DNA from: Diplosphaera chodatii
Taxonomy: Eukaryota; Chlorophyta; Trebouxiophyceae; Prasiolales; Stichococcaceae
Direction: 5' to 3'
Length of the DNA: 64,000 bases
Assembly (NCBI GenBank): GCA_032358165.1
Contig: JAALGY010000062.1
Coordinates: forward strand, 62,001-126,000
A program made the position numbers and the translations under genes. The notes under the pieces are model-generated. The model made no database searches. It was not told where the DNA came from and saw only the letters and a program-made list of their open reading frames with translations. Below, piece by piece: positions 12,014-24,600 of this stretch (the first letter of the stretch is position 1; each line of letters starts with the position of its first letter).

Positions 12014-12989
12014 GCGCGGCGAGCCCGCCGCGGCGTCGGCAGGCAGGCGGGTCAGTCCAGCTCGTGTCAAGACCTGCCCAAAACCTGCCAGCCGAGACCC
12101 ATGGGCCCCACTGTCTGATGATCAGCCAACGCCAGGTGGACCGCTGGTGTGCAGTGAGTATGTGACCACAGTTATGTATGTGCTGAAGAGGGCCAGGGTG
12201 AAAACTCCCATGGAGAGCACACCGATGGCCATCCGGTCGGCCCTTCCGGCCACCAAAGGGTGATATATAACATGACACCACTCGGCCAGCAACATCATGT
12301 CAGGCTGAACCTGTACGAAGATCATCTGTGTGGTGTTTGCAGCTGCAAAGCATCGCGTGTTGCAAGCTGCTGGGCCAGGACGTGAGCAGTCAGCCGCTCG
12401 TGCGTTTCATCTGCCACACATCCATCGGCGGACTCTCGCTGTGCCTCGATGTCTGGCTGACATGCATTCAGATTCGGCGGGGTCTGTCATTCGTTTGCAG
12501 ATTGCGGCACCACCTCTTCAGGCTGCTGCACAACCTAGGGGATGGTGGTTGTCACAGCAAAAGGGCTCTGGTGATGCGCATTTCCGAGCTTTGTGATGAT
12601 TTTGCTGCTTTGAGACCCATGGTCGCTAATGCAAAGGTCCTTGACACAAACCACGGTGCAGCGAGCAACCATGAACGGTGGTATCCGTATGCACAAATGC
12701 AGCAGCTCGCCTGTGCTGCAGCCGCTGTTAAACCATGGCAGACGCTCTAGCCTTATGTGTGGTACTCCTGACTTTAGGCTGAAACCGATGCGACTTCACC
12801 TGACATGTCACTGACACTCCTGCCCCGGCTGACCGAAGCACGCCCTGGTGTCGGTGCGCCCAGACAGCAGCGCCACCGTCGCGCAGCGCTGTCCTGGCCC
12901 GCCTTCTGGCAGCCGTCGCCGACAGCGCCGCCGCAGCCGCCGCCGCCGCGGCTGTTTTATACTTGTAGTCTACAAATTTAGCAATCCCT
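12014..12989. other. Intergenic region between POT1 stop and AUX1-like start
   Basis: 976 bp, head-to-tail on the minus strand; it should hold the AUX1-like promoter and the POT1 3' UTR. A minus-strand stretch near 12140-12230 reads as a hydrophobic segment but has no supported splice to the permease. No TATA box or other element could be assigned. Confidence 0.6.
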
Positions 12990-15900
12990 TCACGCTGCGC
13001 CGAGGCGCGGCTGCAGCGGCGGCGCGACGCGCGTGTCCACGATCAGGTGCACCGCCGTGGCCGCCGGGGCGCCGGGGTCCTGGTAGTACGTCTTCAGCGC
13101 CACCTCCATCCAGGCGCCGCCCTCCCTGGCATGCAGGAAGCCCGGTTCAGCGTTTGGAATGGATCCCTCAGCGCCTCTTCGATCTGGGTGCCGCCCTCCC
13201 TGGGGCCCATACAACGCCAGGTTTTCGTCAAGGCCCCTAATATTCTGGCGCACCAGGGCAGCTATGTGTCTGGCCGGAAGTCTCGGCTGGCGACGACAGC
13301 GGTACTGTTATTGGCCAGCGCAGTGCAAGGTGTGCCAGCTATGCACCCCTGGATGTCGTCCCGGACCCGCACACCGGAAAAGTTGAGCCAGCAGACAGAT
13401 CAGACCGTTCGAGCCTAGTGTGGCGATTCAGCACCTGGGGCTCGGCGTGTCGTTGCGCAGCGCCGCCAGGCAGCCCTGCAGCGCCGCGCGCGCATCGTCG
13501 GCCCCCGCGCCAGACAGGTCCCGCGGCGGCAGGCCGCCGAACAGCCGCCCCGCCGCGTCCCACAGCACCAGCGGCGCCTCGGCGGTGGCGTCGGCCACGG
13601 TGAGCCGCGCGGCGTACACCCACTGCCCCCCTGCAATGTCGCGACTCCCACTGTGAACCGAACCGTGTGATGCGTCCATAACTTCTCGCATGTGTGCAGC
13701 GCACGTGGACACAGTCGTGTCCAGTGCCCATCGCACATGCATTGGCAGCGAGCGAGCAGCAGACAGCGACGCCGCAGCGATGGACCCGCACGCCGAGTGC
13801 TGACCCGGCGCATTGCACTGCTAGCTCCCATCCATGGCTCCCTTGCACGGCACTTCCCTGACCCTAATCAAAGGATTGGCAGGCCCGCACTGCACGACGC
13901 ACCTGCACCGCCGTCCTCCTCATCCGGCTGGCACAGCCCCGCGACCGAGCCCGGCTGCATGCCGGTGAGCCGCACCAGGCAGCGGCTGCGGGCGACGCGG
14001 CCGCCGACAGTGTGCGCCAGCACCTGGCAAGCAGGGTGTGGGATGGGTTGTAGGGTTTTAGAGGGTTTGGAGCTTCTGGACATCGGTTGTTAGCGTTGTT
14101 GTCGCCATGGACGAACCAAGAAAAAGACAGCTGCATGGTGCACAGCTGACAGGCCGCGCACAGTACAGACCACGCACAGTATGGCACTGGCAGTGGCTTT
14201 CCGCCCATGCAGGCATCAGGGTGTACCACGTGCTGCAGTGCTTGGTACCATGTGAGCACTTTGTTGCAGCGTGGCTGGGGTCTGCGTGTGTCGAGGCGCA
14301 CCTGGCGCAGGGTGCGGAAGGGCTGCGCCTGGTGCGGGGTGGTGGTGCACCACTCGCTGGGGTTTCCCGGCGCCCACCCTGCAGTGCCACTCACAGGGAA
14401 CCAAATTTGAAGATACCATGCTGCGGCTTCTGCCCCATCGGAGTGTGGACAGTGAGCACGCAACATTGGTGTATCACTGCACGCCTGACTTGCCGACCGG
14501 TGCCCGCCGTCAGGTTCACATGTCAAGACGGTTGAGAAGTGCCACTGACTGCCTTCGTCGGATGCAAAAGTACCTGCGACGTTGTTTGCGGCGCGGCGCC
14601 GCGCATCCTCCGCCAGCAGCGCTGTCACATCCTCTCCGTCAGCGGGCCACGGCACCCTGCACAAGTGGCCCACTTCAGGCTCCAGATCAAACATTGCGCT
14701 TTCGACTCTCAATGCGCCTCAACCACGTTCGTGCATACCAGTCTGCAACTCGATGTGAGGCGACCAACCGAAGGTGCTCAACCAATCATCATTGCCACCG
14801 CTGACACACTGGAGGTTGTTTCACCACTTGGAGCCGGCGTGGTAGGCGGCCTGCAGCTGGCCCCGCGTCGCAAAGGCGCCCACATTGCGCAGCTTGACCC
14901 ATGCGCCTGCGGGCAGAGATACGTCAGTATCAGCAGGGTTCGGCAGGCAGGCTTGCCATCTGGACATAGGCCCTCAGTGTTCTGGTTTGGTATGCCAGGG
15001 ACCCGACTTGAGGGCATGCTGTGCTGCTGCTGGTGCCACATGAGCTGCCACAAGGCGCCTTCCAAGTCCCCAACTGCGGGTGGATGACACGGAGGCACTG
15101 GAGAGCTTAGTTTAGCTTAGGGTCCAGGGGTTGGTGCGGGCGAGGGAGCAGAGCTGCCCAGCAGCTCGGCCGGGAGGAGGCGTGCCTGGCTCAGGCAGCT
15201 TGCCGCTGCGCCGCACGGCGTCCGCCGCGACGAACACCGGCACGAGCGTGCCCAGGGGCGGCATGCCGTCGCCGAGCGCCGCCAGCTCCTGCGTCAACCG
15301 GGAGCGCACGGCTATGCAGATGGGGCCCCGGTCAAGAAAGGCACTCTTCACGCGCCATGCCAGCTGCCGCCTGACTGCCTGCTTCCGATGACGTGCCGCA
15401 CTGGAGCCACTGAGCACGCAGGCACGGATGCCTGCCTCAGCCAGTTCCGCCAGCTTGAAAGTGCTGAAGACAAAACGTCGCAAACCTCTGGTGTCAGCCA
15501 GCGCCGGACGCGCTCGCCCGGGATCTGCATCGCCTGCGAGGCGCTCGCTGCAGGGCCGCCGTTCTGCATGCCGCTCGCCCCGGCATGCCCGTTCTGCTGC
15601 ACGTCTGCGGGCTGCTGCTGCTGCTGCTGCTGCGCACCGGGCGGCGGCTGAGCGTCCAGCATGGTGGTCAGCCTGCAGCGAAGGCAGTCAGACCCTTCCT
15701 TCCCGCTCTCGGTGACAGCAGCAGCCAACGTCACCGCTGGCCAGTGCACTCAGAGACAGCGGAGCACAGACATACTTGGCGCGCACGGCATCAACATCGG
15801 TGCGTGGATCGTGATGAGGGGCGTCTGAGAAATGGCTGCGGACGCACTCGGGGGCGAGGGGCTTTGCGTCGGTGCCGTCCCAGATGAACATGAGAACGCC

Positions 15901-18006
15901 GCCCACCGCGCTGCTGGCGTCCCCGCCTCCGCCGCCCGGCTGTTCTGGCTTGACGGGCGACTCCAGCGGCCGCACTGCCACCACCTGTGCATGTGATGAA
16001 CAGCACGGTGTTGACACGGTTGGCAGCAGCGTGAGGGCGGCTACATTGCGACTGCATGAGTGCAGCAACCTGCGGCACGGTGGGACTGCTGCACTGCCCA
16101 TGGGTGACACTGCAGCGCTGAGGCGGATCTCGTGTTGAACTGCGGCTGCTGGAGCACTGGGGTGTTTACGACGCAACATCCGCACAGGATTGACCTGCAC
16201 ATGTTCCACGCAGCCTGCGCACCCGGCAGATGCAGTCGAAGAACTGGCCGGGAGCCACGTCCACCAGCTTCGCCAGGTACTTCCTGCGGCCCTCGCCGCG
16301 CGGCAGCGATGCCCGGTAGCTGCGGATCCTGCAGCGACATTGCAAAGCCCTCACGCACCGCGTTGACTGTCTACCATTTCCGAACATTGCCTTGTACGTC
16401 AGCGCGTCTGTTAGGGTGGTGCTACCTGGACCACTGCTGCACGCATATGTGCTGCATTCGGTTTGTTGATTCAAGCGGTGCACTGCTGTACAGGCGACTG
16501 CAGCACTCCAGTGCAGACGGGTGTGCCGCCCAGGAGGCAAGCATGCTGCAGCACAAGGTCAGGGCGCCTCTCATACGTGGAGCTGCCGCCTCACCAGGCC
16601 AGGTAGGCGCCCTCGGAGTCCTCCTGGAAGGTGTAGGACCGCCCGGAGTGCGCGTACGGCTGGAGGGGCGCCTGCGGCGCAGGGTCCAGAGCGAGAGCTG
16701 GGCACCGACGCCTCACGAGAGTTGTTGGCTGCACACAGCAGCTGGTGCAGGCTGCAGCAATGACTACAGGGCAGTTGCAGGCGGCACTGCCAGAGCCCTG
16801 CTGGCACCAATGCCCGGCTGCTGTCATGTGCAGACGATTCAACATGTGCACAAAACGCCTGCAATCTGATAACCCAAGGGTGCATATCACAGCCTCCTAC
16901 CCCTTGCCCATCATGGTGCAGGGTGACACGCCAACGCAGGTCTGCGACAGGTGCCGCACCTGCTGCCTGCCGTCGAAGATGCAGAAGGCGAGGCCCGACT
17001 TCGGACCCACCTTGCCGCTCAGCTGCGGCTTCCCATTGTAGTACTGGCCCTGCGGGGATGGTGCAAGCAGCTGCCTCAATGCATGGTGGGCTGTGCCCGG
17101 CTTGATACCACCACCTAACATAACGCATGCAGCCAGATCTCACCGTTCGACAGAACACTGCTCTCAGCAACATGCTGCAGGCGAGCGAGTGGTGCCGGCT
17201 GCTGGCTGAGCATGCACACTTCCCAGCATTGAAAGGATGAAAGGCCCGGCTCTGCCTTCGTTGTTCAAGTGCAACTCGGCAGCATACTCACCGTCACGCG
17301 GTGGAGGCGGATGATGTCGCCGCCCCGGTACACCCTCGGCAGCGCCGACGGGGCGCCGAACAGCATAAAGTCCACGCCTTCCGCCAGCCCGGGGGTGTCC
17401 TCCGTCGACGGGTCCCACAGCACGAAGTTCATGACCCAGTCTGCAGCAGGACCGGCAAGGATTAGGGTTTACTCTCCGTCGCCCAAACTACAAGTCAGCG
17501 AGCTAGGCACCCTGAACACTTCAGCAGCAAATGGGAAGGCAGCTGGGCAGCAGCGCATCCTGGCCTTGTGCTGGTGTGTCATGCAGTGTGCACCTGTGCC
17601 GCGGCTGCGGCGTGGCTGGGTCGCCTCGGTGATCACCGCGTACACGTGGCATGGCCGCCCGCCAAAGTTGCCCACCTGCTAACAAGGCTATTGTCAACAG
17701 CCGGTGTCTCTGTGGGCAATCGGGCGGAAAGGTGGGCCCCCAACTGAAGCCCCAAGCCTGCACAAGAGCCGGGGTGCTGTGCTGTGGCAGACGGCGTGTC
17801 CCTTGAAACATCCGCCTGCTTTGCACGGAGTGAAATCTTCCCAGGGGGGTTACATGAATGCACACCTCGCTGAGCATGGTGTAGGCATACTGCCCGCCAG
17901 TGCGCGGCTCTGGGTTGCGCGGCACAGTCAGCAACCCGTCCGGCAGCTGCTGCACCTGCGGGAAAGTGGTTTCACCATGCTCCACCAGCAACTCTCTAGT
18001 CGTCAT
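12990..18006 (-). CDS. POT1: POT1, telomere single-strand DNA binding protein
   Basis: Binds the G-rich telomeric overhang through OB folds, protecting chromosome ends and regulating telomerase. Fifteen exons, 5' to 3' on the minus strand: 18006-17866, 17675-17594, 17440-17292, 17049-16960, 16671-16595, 16328-16223, 15984-15776, 15672-15486, 15363-15186, 14906-14825, 14656-14574, 14378-14302, 14023-13903, 13630-13435, 13125-12990, giving 637 residues. OB1 spans ~48-155 (HVYAVITEA, FVLWDPSTED, GDIIRLHRV). OB2 follows (KLVDVAPGQFFDCICR, MFIWDGTDAKPL). After a Gln7 linker comes the plant-type C-terminal OB: GAWVKLRNVGAFATRGQLQA, PFRTLRQVLAH, VLWDAAGRLFGGLPPRDL and the terminal EVALKTYYQDP. The PG|AW junction uses a GC donor at 15185; no GT fits the frame. 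The ATG at 18006 was chosen because the upstream in-frame codons are GTG. The gene starts 102 bp downstream of the preceding stop codon. Confidence 0.87.
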
Positions 18007-18108
18007 GCTACCTAACACCACCGCTATATTTCTGCTGTACCGCGCCAGTCACTGTCAGATCATCATTGTGCCCACAGGCAGCTGCTGCATCCGTGCCGAG
18101 GTGAGTGA

Positions 18109-18659
18109 CTAGTCTCGTGGGGAGACAGCGGCCAGCTCTGAGCGCTTCTTGTCCCAATCCAGTGTTGCAGCATGCAGACAGAACAGCGCACAGTGATCAA
18201 AGGCAGCTACCCATCCCACCTGGGGCGCTCTGGCGTGCTGCAGCTGCTGCGGCAGCTGCACCTGTGCATGGGGTGCTGTATAGTCCCATTCCGCCTGCTG
18301 CTGCTGCAGCGGCTGCGGCAGAGCCACTGGAGCTGCTCCAGCGGCAGGGTCCTGGTGCTGGCTTTGCTGTACCGCAGGTGCTGGCTGCTGCTGTGCTGGG
18401 TGCGGTGGTGGCTGCTGCGGCACTGACGGCTTTCGCTGCTGTGAATGCTGCTGCGGCAAAGCTGGTGCTGCATGCTGCTGCCGTAGCTGCTGCGGTGGTG
18501 GCTGCTGCGCAGCCGGCAGCTTCGTACGTGGTGGTGGCTTCGGCTGCTGTGGCTGCTGCTGCGGCGGCGCTGACTGGTGCACCTGCCGCTGCTGCAGGGG
18601 CGACGGCTGCCGCTGCGGCTGCGGACGCGGCTGCAGGGGCTGCTGCTGCTGAGGCACGG

Positions 18660-18694
<35 letters not shown>

Positions 18695-21600
18695 ACCCGC
18701 TGTATCTGCTGTACCTGCCACGTCGAGACTGGACTTTGACGTTTGCTTGGACATCTTGGACATCAAAGCAGTATTACAGCGCCGTTTGGAGACGAAGCAA
18801 TTCAGGAAAACCCCATTCAGGGTATATGCAGCCTGTGCGCCAGAGCAATGATCGCACCTGCAGGCGCGGCGGTGACACCAGCGGGCTGTGCACAAAATCG
18901 GGCCGCTGCAGCAGTGCCGGCAGCAGCGTCAGCTGTGGGGCCGCTGGCTCCTGTGTCACTGTCTGCGCGGCAGCGCCTGCTGCTGGCTGGCTTGCTGCCC
19001 CCTGCGACGGCAGCGATGCAACCAGCGGGCTCTGGACGAAGTCGGGCCGCTGCAGCGGTGCCGGCAGCGGCGTCAGCTTTGGCGCCGGCTGCTCTGTTGC
19101 TGACTGCACGGGGGCAGCTGCTGCTGGCTGGCTCGCTGCGGCTTGGGATGTCTGTGACAAAACCCGCGGGCTGTGCACGAAGTCGGGCCGCTGCAGATGC
19201 GCTGGGATCGGCGTCAGCTGTGGTCCCGCTGCCGGCTGCTGGGTCACTGCCTGCACTGCAGCGCCTGCTGCCGGCTGAATCGCAGCCCCCTGCAACGGCA
19301 GCGCTGCAACCAGCGGGCTGTGCACAAAGTCGGGCCGCTGCAGCGCTGCCGGAAGCGGCGTCAGCTTCGAACCCGCCGGCTGCTCCGCTGCTTCCTGCAT
19401 GCGAGGACTGGCCGCTGCCTGGCTTGCTGCTTCCTGCAGCCCTGTGCCTGCTGCGGGCGCCTGCTGCGCCAGGCGCCGCTCGACTGCAGCGCCTGCCGCG
19501 CCAGGCGCCGCCGCTGCAGCCCTACCTACGTCCGGTCTCGCGGGCGCCGCCGTGATTGCAAACAAGCCGCGGCTGGCGGGGTTGACCGCCGGAGCAGGCG
19601 CAGCAGGGGCGTCGGTGTTGGGGGTCACTGTAGCTGCTGGCGACCTGAGTGTTGTGCCCGCCTCCTGCGTGCTCTGACGTGCGGCTGCTGTGTTTGCAGT
19701 TTCGGCCGGCAAGCCCAGAGCGCCGGCGGTGTCAGCGGTCACTGCTGTCGCCGCATCTCCTGCCGCTGCTGCGGGCATCGGCCCCTGGGACGACCCTAAA
19801 CCCTGCTGCAGGCCCTGCAGGCGGCTGGTCGACCCCGGCTGAGGCGGCTGTGCATTCCTTGGGCTGCCGGCAGGGCCAACCTGCAGCGCCGTGGGCGCCA
19901 CAGCCCCTGGGGGCGTGCTGCCTGCAGGAACGACGACAGGAGGAGTATCATGGGGGGGGCCGGCTACATGAACGCTCAGCATTAAGCCAAACACCAGGCA
20001 CTGTTGGACTCCCGAATAGCATGGTAGCCGTAATGTTGCGCAACAGTGGATACAGCTACCAGGACACCACTGTGCGCTCCTCGATCTGCTAGTCGAGCTG
20101 CTACGCACCAGCGTCGATAGGCCCTGTGGATGCCTTTGCTGCCGCAGCCTCACCTTGGATGTCGGCCGCTGCCTGTCGCTGGAAGCTGCTGAACTTGTCG
20201 TCGCAGCCGCTGCACAGCAGGCGGCTGAGCGCGCCCCCCCGATCCGTGCACGTGTCAAAAGCGCCGCACGCAGCACACTCCTGCAGGATTGCAGCAGAAC
20301 AGTCACACTCACGCTCATCTAACGTGAGCTGAACAGAATGGGAGCGGCATGGGCGCACAAGCAGGCCTGATCCCACCCCCTGCACTCCTGACCATTTGGG
20401 CCCTGTGATATGCTGAAAGGCATACGCAAGAGGCACCAGTACACAGACATACAGGACCTCCCCAATGCCTGGCAAGTGCCCAAGTTTGCCAGCGTGCCCA
20501 GGGCATTACGCAGCTCGCAGTTCTCTATACTGAGCTGCTGCAGTTGTTCAAATGCAGATCACAGCACTGAGCTCGCACAAGCATAGCACCTGCGCAACAG
20601 CGGCTGCCGCTGATCCGCCTGGCCCTTGCAGCTCAGCCTGACCCGCTGGCTGTGCTGTGGTCGGCGGCGGCGTCAAAGCTACAGGCTCTGCTGCTTGGCT
20701 TGGCGACTGCGAAACTGCTCCATCTGCTGCTGCCGCTGCACCACCAGCTGTTGCCGGCTGGCTGGGCGGACCGCTCGCATCGCGCTGCGGCTGCTGCGCA
20801 GCAGGGAGGGTGTCAGCAGCCCCGCCATCGCTGGACTCAGGTGGCTGCTGCTGTGGCTCCTCCTGCACCACCGGTACTGCCGCTGCCGCCGCTGCAGCCA
20901 GCTCCATGCCTGCTGCCAGTGATTGCTCAAGCGCTTCTGTTGGCGGGCTCGCAACCAGCGTCAGCGGCAGCAGCGCCATCTGGCGAGCTGCTGCAGAGAC
21001 CTTCTCCAACCCGTTCGACTCAGCACCTGCAACAGCATGGGGTGCCCTATCAGGATGACACATCAGGCCCTGCTGCTTAGAAGAGTTGCTGCGCTCCAGT
21101 CCTGCTACCAGCAGGCTGGAGCTGTGTTTATCAGCTCCAAAACTCAACCTGGGACATGATACAGGTATGCAGATGTCTGGGCCAACGGGCAGACAGCCTT
21201 CACACACAGCTGCAGCAGTCGGGCCACCTGTGAATTGCAGAAGCGCAGCCGCAGCCTCAGGCGCCAGCCCTTCGGTCGGCATGGTATGTACCAGGAAGCT
21301 CAGCCGCTTGACCGCAGCCTACAACGACCATGCAGTACTTAGTTACACGTGATGTGAAGACAAGACAGAAAGGGGTCAGGCGTGGCGTCTACACAATGCA
21401 ATGCCTCTGTAGCAGAACATGTGTGGCTGACAGGCTATAAGATGTCCAGCAGCAGCTTGCATTTGTGCAGGATCTGCCACATGGCGAGCACACCGCCATC
21501 TGTCTGCAGGACGTGTGCCACCACATGCCACACGCCACATCTCAGTAATTGAGGACGCGCAGCTCACGTTGAAGGCTGCGATGCCTCGAGGCGTCAGCGT

Positions 21601-24600
21601 ATCGTGGGCAGCGAGTGAGACATCCTCACAAGCTGCGACTACGCCGCTGCCAACAGCATCTGCAGCCACAATGAACTGGGCATAGGCCTCCACAGACCGA
21701 CGGAGCAGCTCCTGCCGTGCGCCTGTTCAGTGTCAAGATTCCTAGGGTTCAGGGTCTGCCACAACGAGTGCTCGGAATGCATCATACGTAGCTTGCACTT
21801 GACGTGCGTGCGAAGCAATGTATTGAGACGACGGCATACAGCAACAACATGCTGTCGCAAAGGCAGCAGGACTTCAGCAGCTAAGTCAGCGGGGTTTCAG
21901 CTTGCCTGTGTAGACCTTTGCGGCATGCTGCGGGTTCACACCGCCGCCCGACCGCATGCTTGCCACCAGCTCGCGGCCCTGCACAACGATGCAAAGTTCC
22001 TTACATCAGGTCCAAGTCGTGCCGGAGGTGCTCAGGTGAGGACTGCTGACAGGCAGCTGGAGCCTACGCAGCCCTCGAACTCCTGCACACCTCTGCTGTG
22101 CAGCTGAGCATGCCCTCGTCGCGGGGCAGCTCTGGCAGCGGCTGCTGCAGCCTCTGCTCAGATGCTGCCGTGGGTGCGTCCGGTGTTTGCACCAGCGGCA
22201 GAGGTGCCGCCGGTGTAGGAACGGGATGTGGCGCCACAGGCGGAGCGTCCGTCACATCCCCCAGCTGATCGGCCCCCTCCTTCGCTGCGGGCTGCAAAAG
22301 CGGCGGCGCCCCCGATGCCGCCACCGCCTGTGCCCCTGCTGCTGGTGCTGAGGGAGGCCCCTGCTGCATCACCAGGCTCGCGAAGATCACTTGCACCTGC
22401 CACAGTCCCCGACAGCACGTCAGTCGCAATGCCAATCTGATTGCCAGTTTAGCCAGGGCAACTACTGACTCAACACCGAAACGCATGCACGCGTCTGATG
22501 AAGCTTTGTCAGCATGCCTGCTCGTCGATGAAGGCCTTGCGGGGTTCCATATCCACCCCTGTCTCTGCCGCCAGCTGCTTGCGGATCATCCTCGCTGTCA
22601 CCGTCTGCATGACGGTGCAGACATGATGCATGAAGGCAGCCACAACAAATGGTGCAGCGGCAACTGATCATGGCTGTCGTGTGCACAGGGACCACAGTCT
22701 GCTACCATCGGCAGAAGACACGCGCTCGCAGGACCAACAAATCTACACACCTTCATGTCCGCCGTTTCCAGTATACGGCGCAGCCGCCGGGTGATCTCCT
22801 CGTCAGTGAGCGGTTGCGCCCCCTGCTGCGGCTCAGCGCTGGTGACGCCGGACTCCGTGCAGGTCTGGGCTTGCTGTGGAGCATGCGCCTGCCCTGTCAT
22901 TGCCCCTGCCACCACAGTGTGCTGTGAACCAGCTGCTGACACATCAGCCGCTGCAACATTTGCTGCAGCCTGCATATCCCGCGCTGCAGCCGGGTTGGCG
23001 GCCGCGTCTGCTGCCTGTGGTGCCACACCAAGCGGCGGCTGTGCAGCGTCTGCAGCTGGTGGCGATGCACTGGGCGCTGCACATTGCGAATAATGTGCAC
23101 AGGCGGTTGTGCCGGGTGCTGGGCCCGCAGCAGCGGCATCCTTTTTGCCCCACCGTCCTCTGTCATGCTCTGCTTTGCAGCTGCATGCATGAAGCCGCTG
23201 GGTGTCAGCATCCCAACAGCAAGGGGCTGAGACAAGCATGCTGGATGCCACAAGTGCATCGTACAGTGTAACACAGTGACATCATGCTACCTGCGACAGT
23301 AGGCTTGCAGGCCGTCCCCATTCTTCTTCCGGTCGACAGCAAAGGCGGACACATGCTTTTCAACACCGCACTTGCTGCATGCCTTGATCGCCTGTTCGCC
23401 CGTGTCCCCACCCTGTACATAAAGTGGCCCCCGCATGGCAGCATGCACCACTCTGATGCGTGGAGACGCATGGCCTCGTCATGCAGGACGCCACAGTGCT
23501 CTGGACGGTAGCCTTGCCTGCGGCTCTGACACAGCAGCTGCCGCCGTTGCCGTCGCCACCGCTGCCCCGCCCATTGCTGCCGCTGGACTACCTCGTCCGG
23601 GGCTCTCCTGTTCACAGCGCCAATGTGGGGCATCATGTTCAGCACACTTCAGCCTCGTGTATTCGAGTCATGCAGACGACAGTGAAGGCAGAGTGGTATT
23701 GTGCAAATCATGTGCCCATTGAGGCAGATGTGCTAACCTGTTGCAGCAGCTGTGATGGCTGCGTGCTCGCATCCGGCGGCGTGAGGAAGCCGACGCTGGG
23801 CTCGCTGTCAGAGTCTTGGGTGCCGGGCGGCGGCGTGCGCTCCTGGCCATCCCCTTGCACCTCCGTGGGGATGAAGTCCTGCAGAATTCAACATCACATT
23901 TGGCAAATCCAGATAGCAGGACAGCAAACATAAAAGGGGCGCTCCCATGCTGGGAGAGTCAACAGCCCAGTGTCTGCCGTCATGCAGACCGCAGACAATC
24001 CCGGCATCGCCCTTCTATCAACCCATGGTCATGACATGCACTCATGTGTCACAGTTCCAGGCCATCAAGCCTCACCTGCGAGACCTGCGGGGTCAGCGCC
24101 TGCGTATCGTCACTGGCTGCCGGCAGCTGCGTGTCAACATCCAGGTACTGCGTCTCAGCCTGCAGTTGCATGCGGGCGAGAGCTGCCGCCTCTGCCGTTG
24201 CTGCCACCGCTGCCGCACCATCCACTGGCTCAGTGGCCGCAGCGCTATCAGAGGCATCCCCGGCTGCGGGGCCTGCTGGCTGCATGGGCTCGCTGGCAGC
24301 CAGAAGCTGTGTTTCCGCATCCATGTACTGCGTCTCAGCATCAAGCTGCATGTGCGGCGCAGCTGCTGCGTCTGCCGCTGCTGCCTCCGCCGCCGCTGCA
24401 ACCTCCACTGACTCACTGGCCGCAGCGCTGACGGGAGCATCCCCTGCTGCGGGGTCTGCTGGCTGCATTTGTGTGCAGCCACTGGCAGCGGGCACGCCGG
24501 CAGGATGATCTACCGGCTGAGTGCTCAGCCGGATGACTGGCTGCGAGGGGGCAGCTGCCGTCATCTTACCAGCTGCACCGCCAGATGCCAGTGGAGTCCT

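Noticed and set aside
12122..12325. Minus-strand frame with a hydrophobic segment upstream of the AUX1-like gene
   Set aside because: It looks like a membrane helix, but no donor links it in phase to the permease and AUX1 proteins have no such N-terminal segment.
13864..14712. 282-codon minus-strand frame in the POT1 region
   Set aside because: It runs through several POT1 introns and uses exon frames that do not match the POT1 family.
15603..15636. GCT/CAG run as a possible microsatellite feature of its own
   Set aside because: It encodes the Gln7 linker of POT1 in frame, so it is described within that gene.
18105..18895. Long Ala/Leu-rich open frames on both strands opposite the Gln-rich exon
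   Set aside because: They are the other frames of a CAG/CTG-rich exon, which rarely meets stops. The minus-strand Gln frame joins the upstream exons in phase; the others have no start, splice or domain support.
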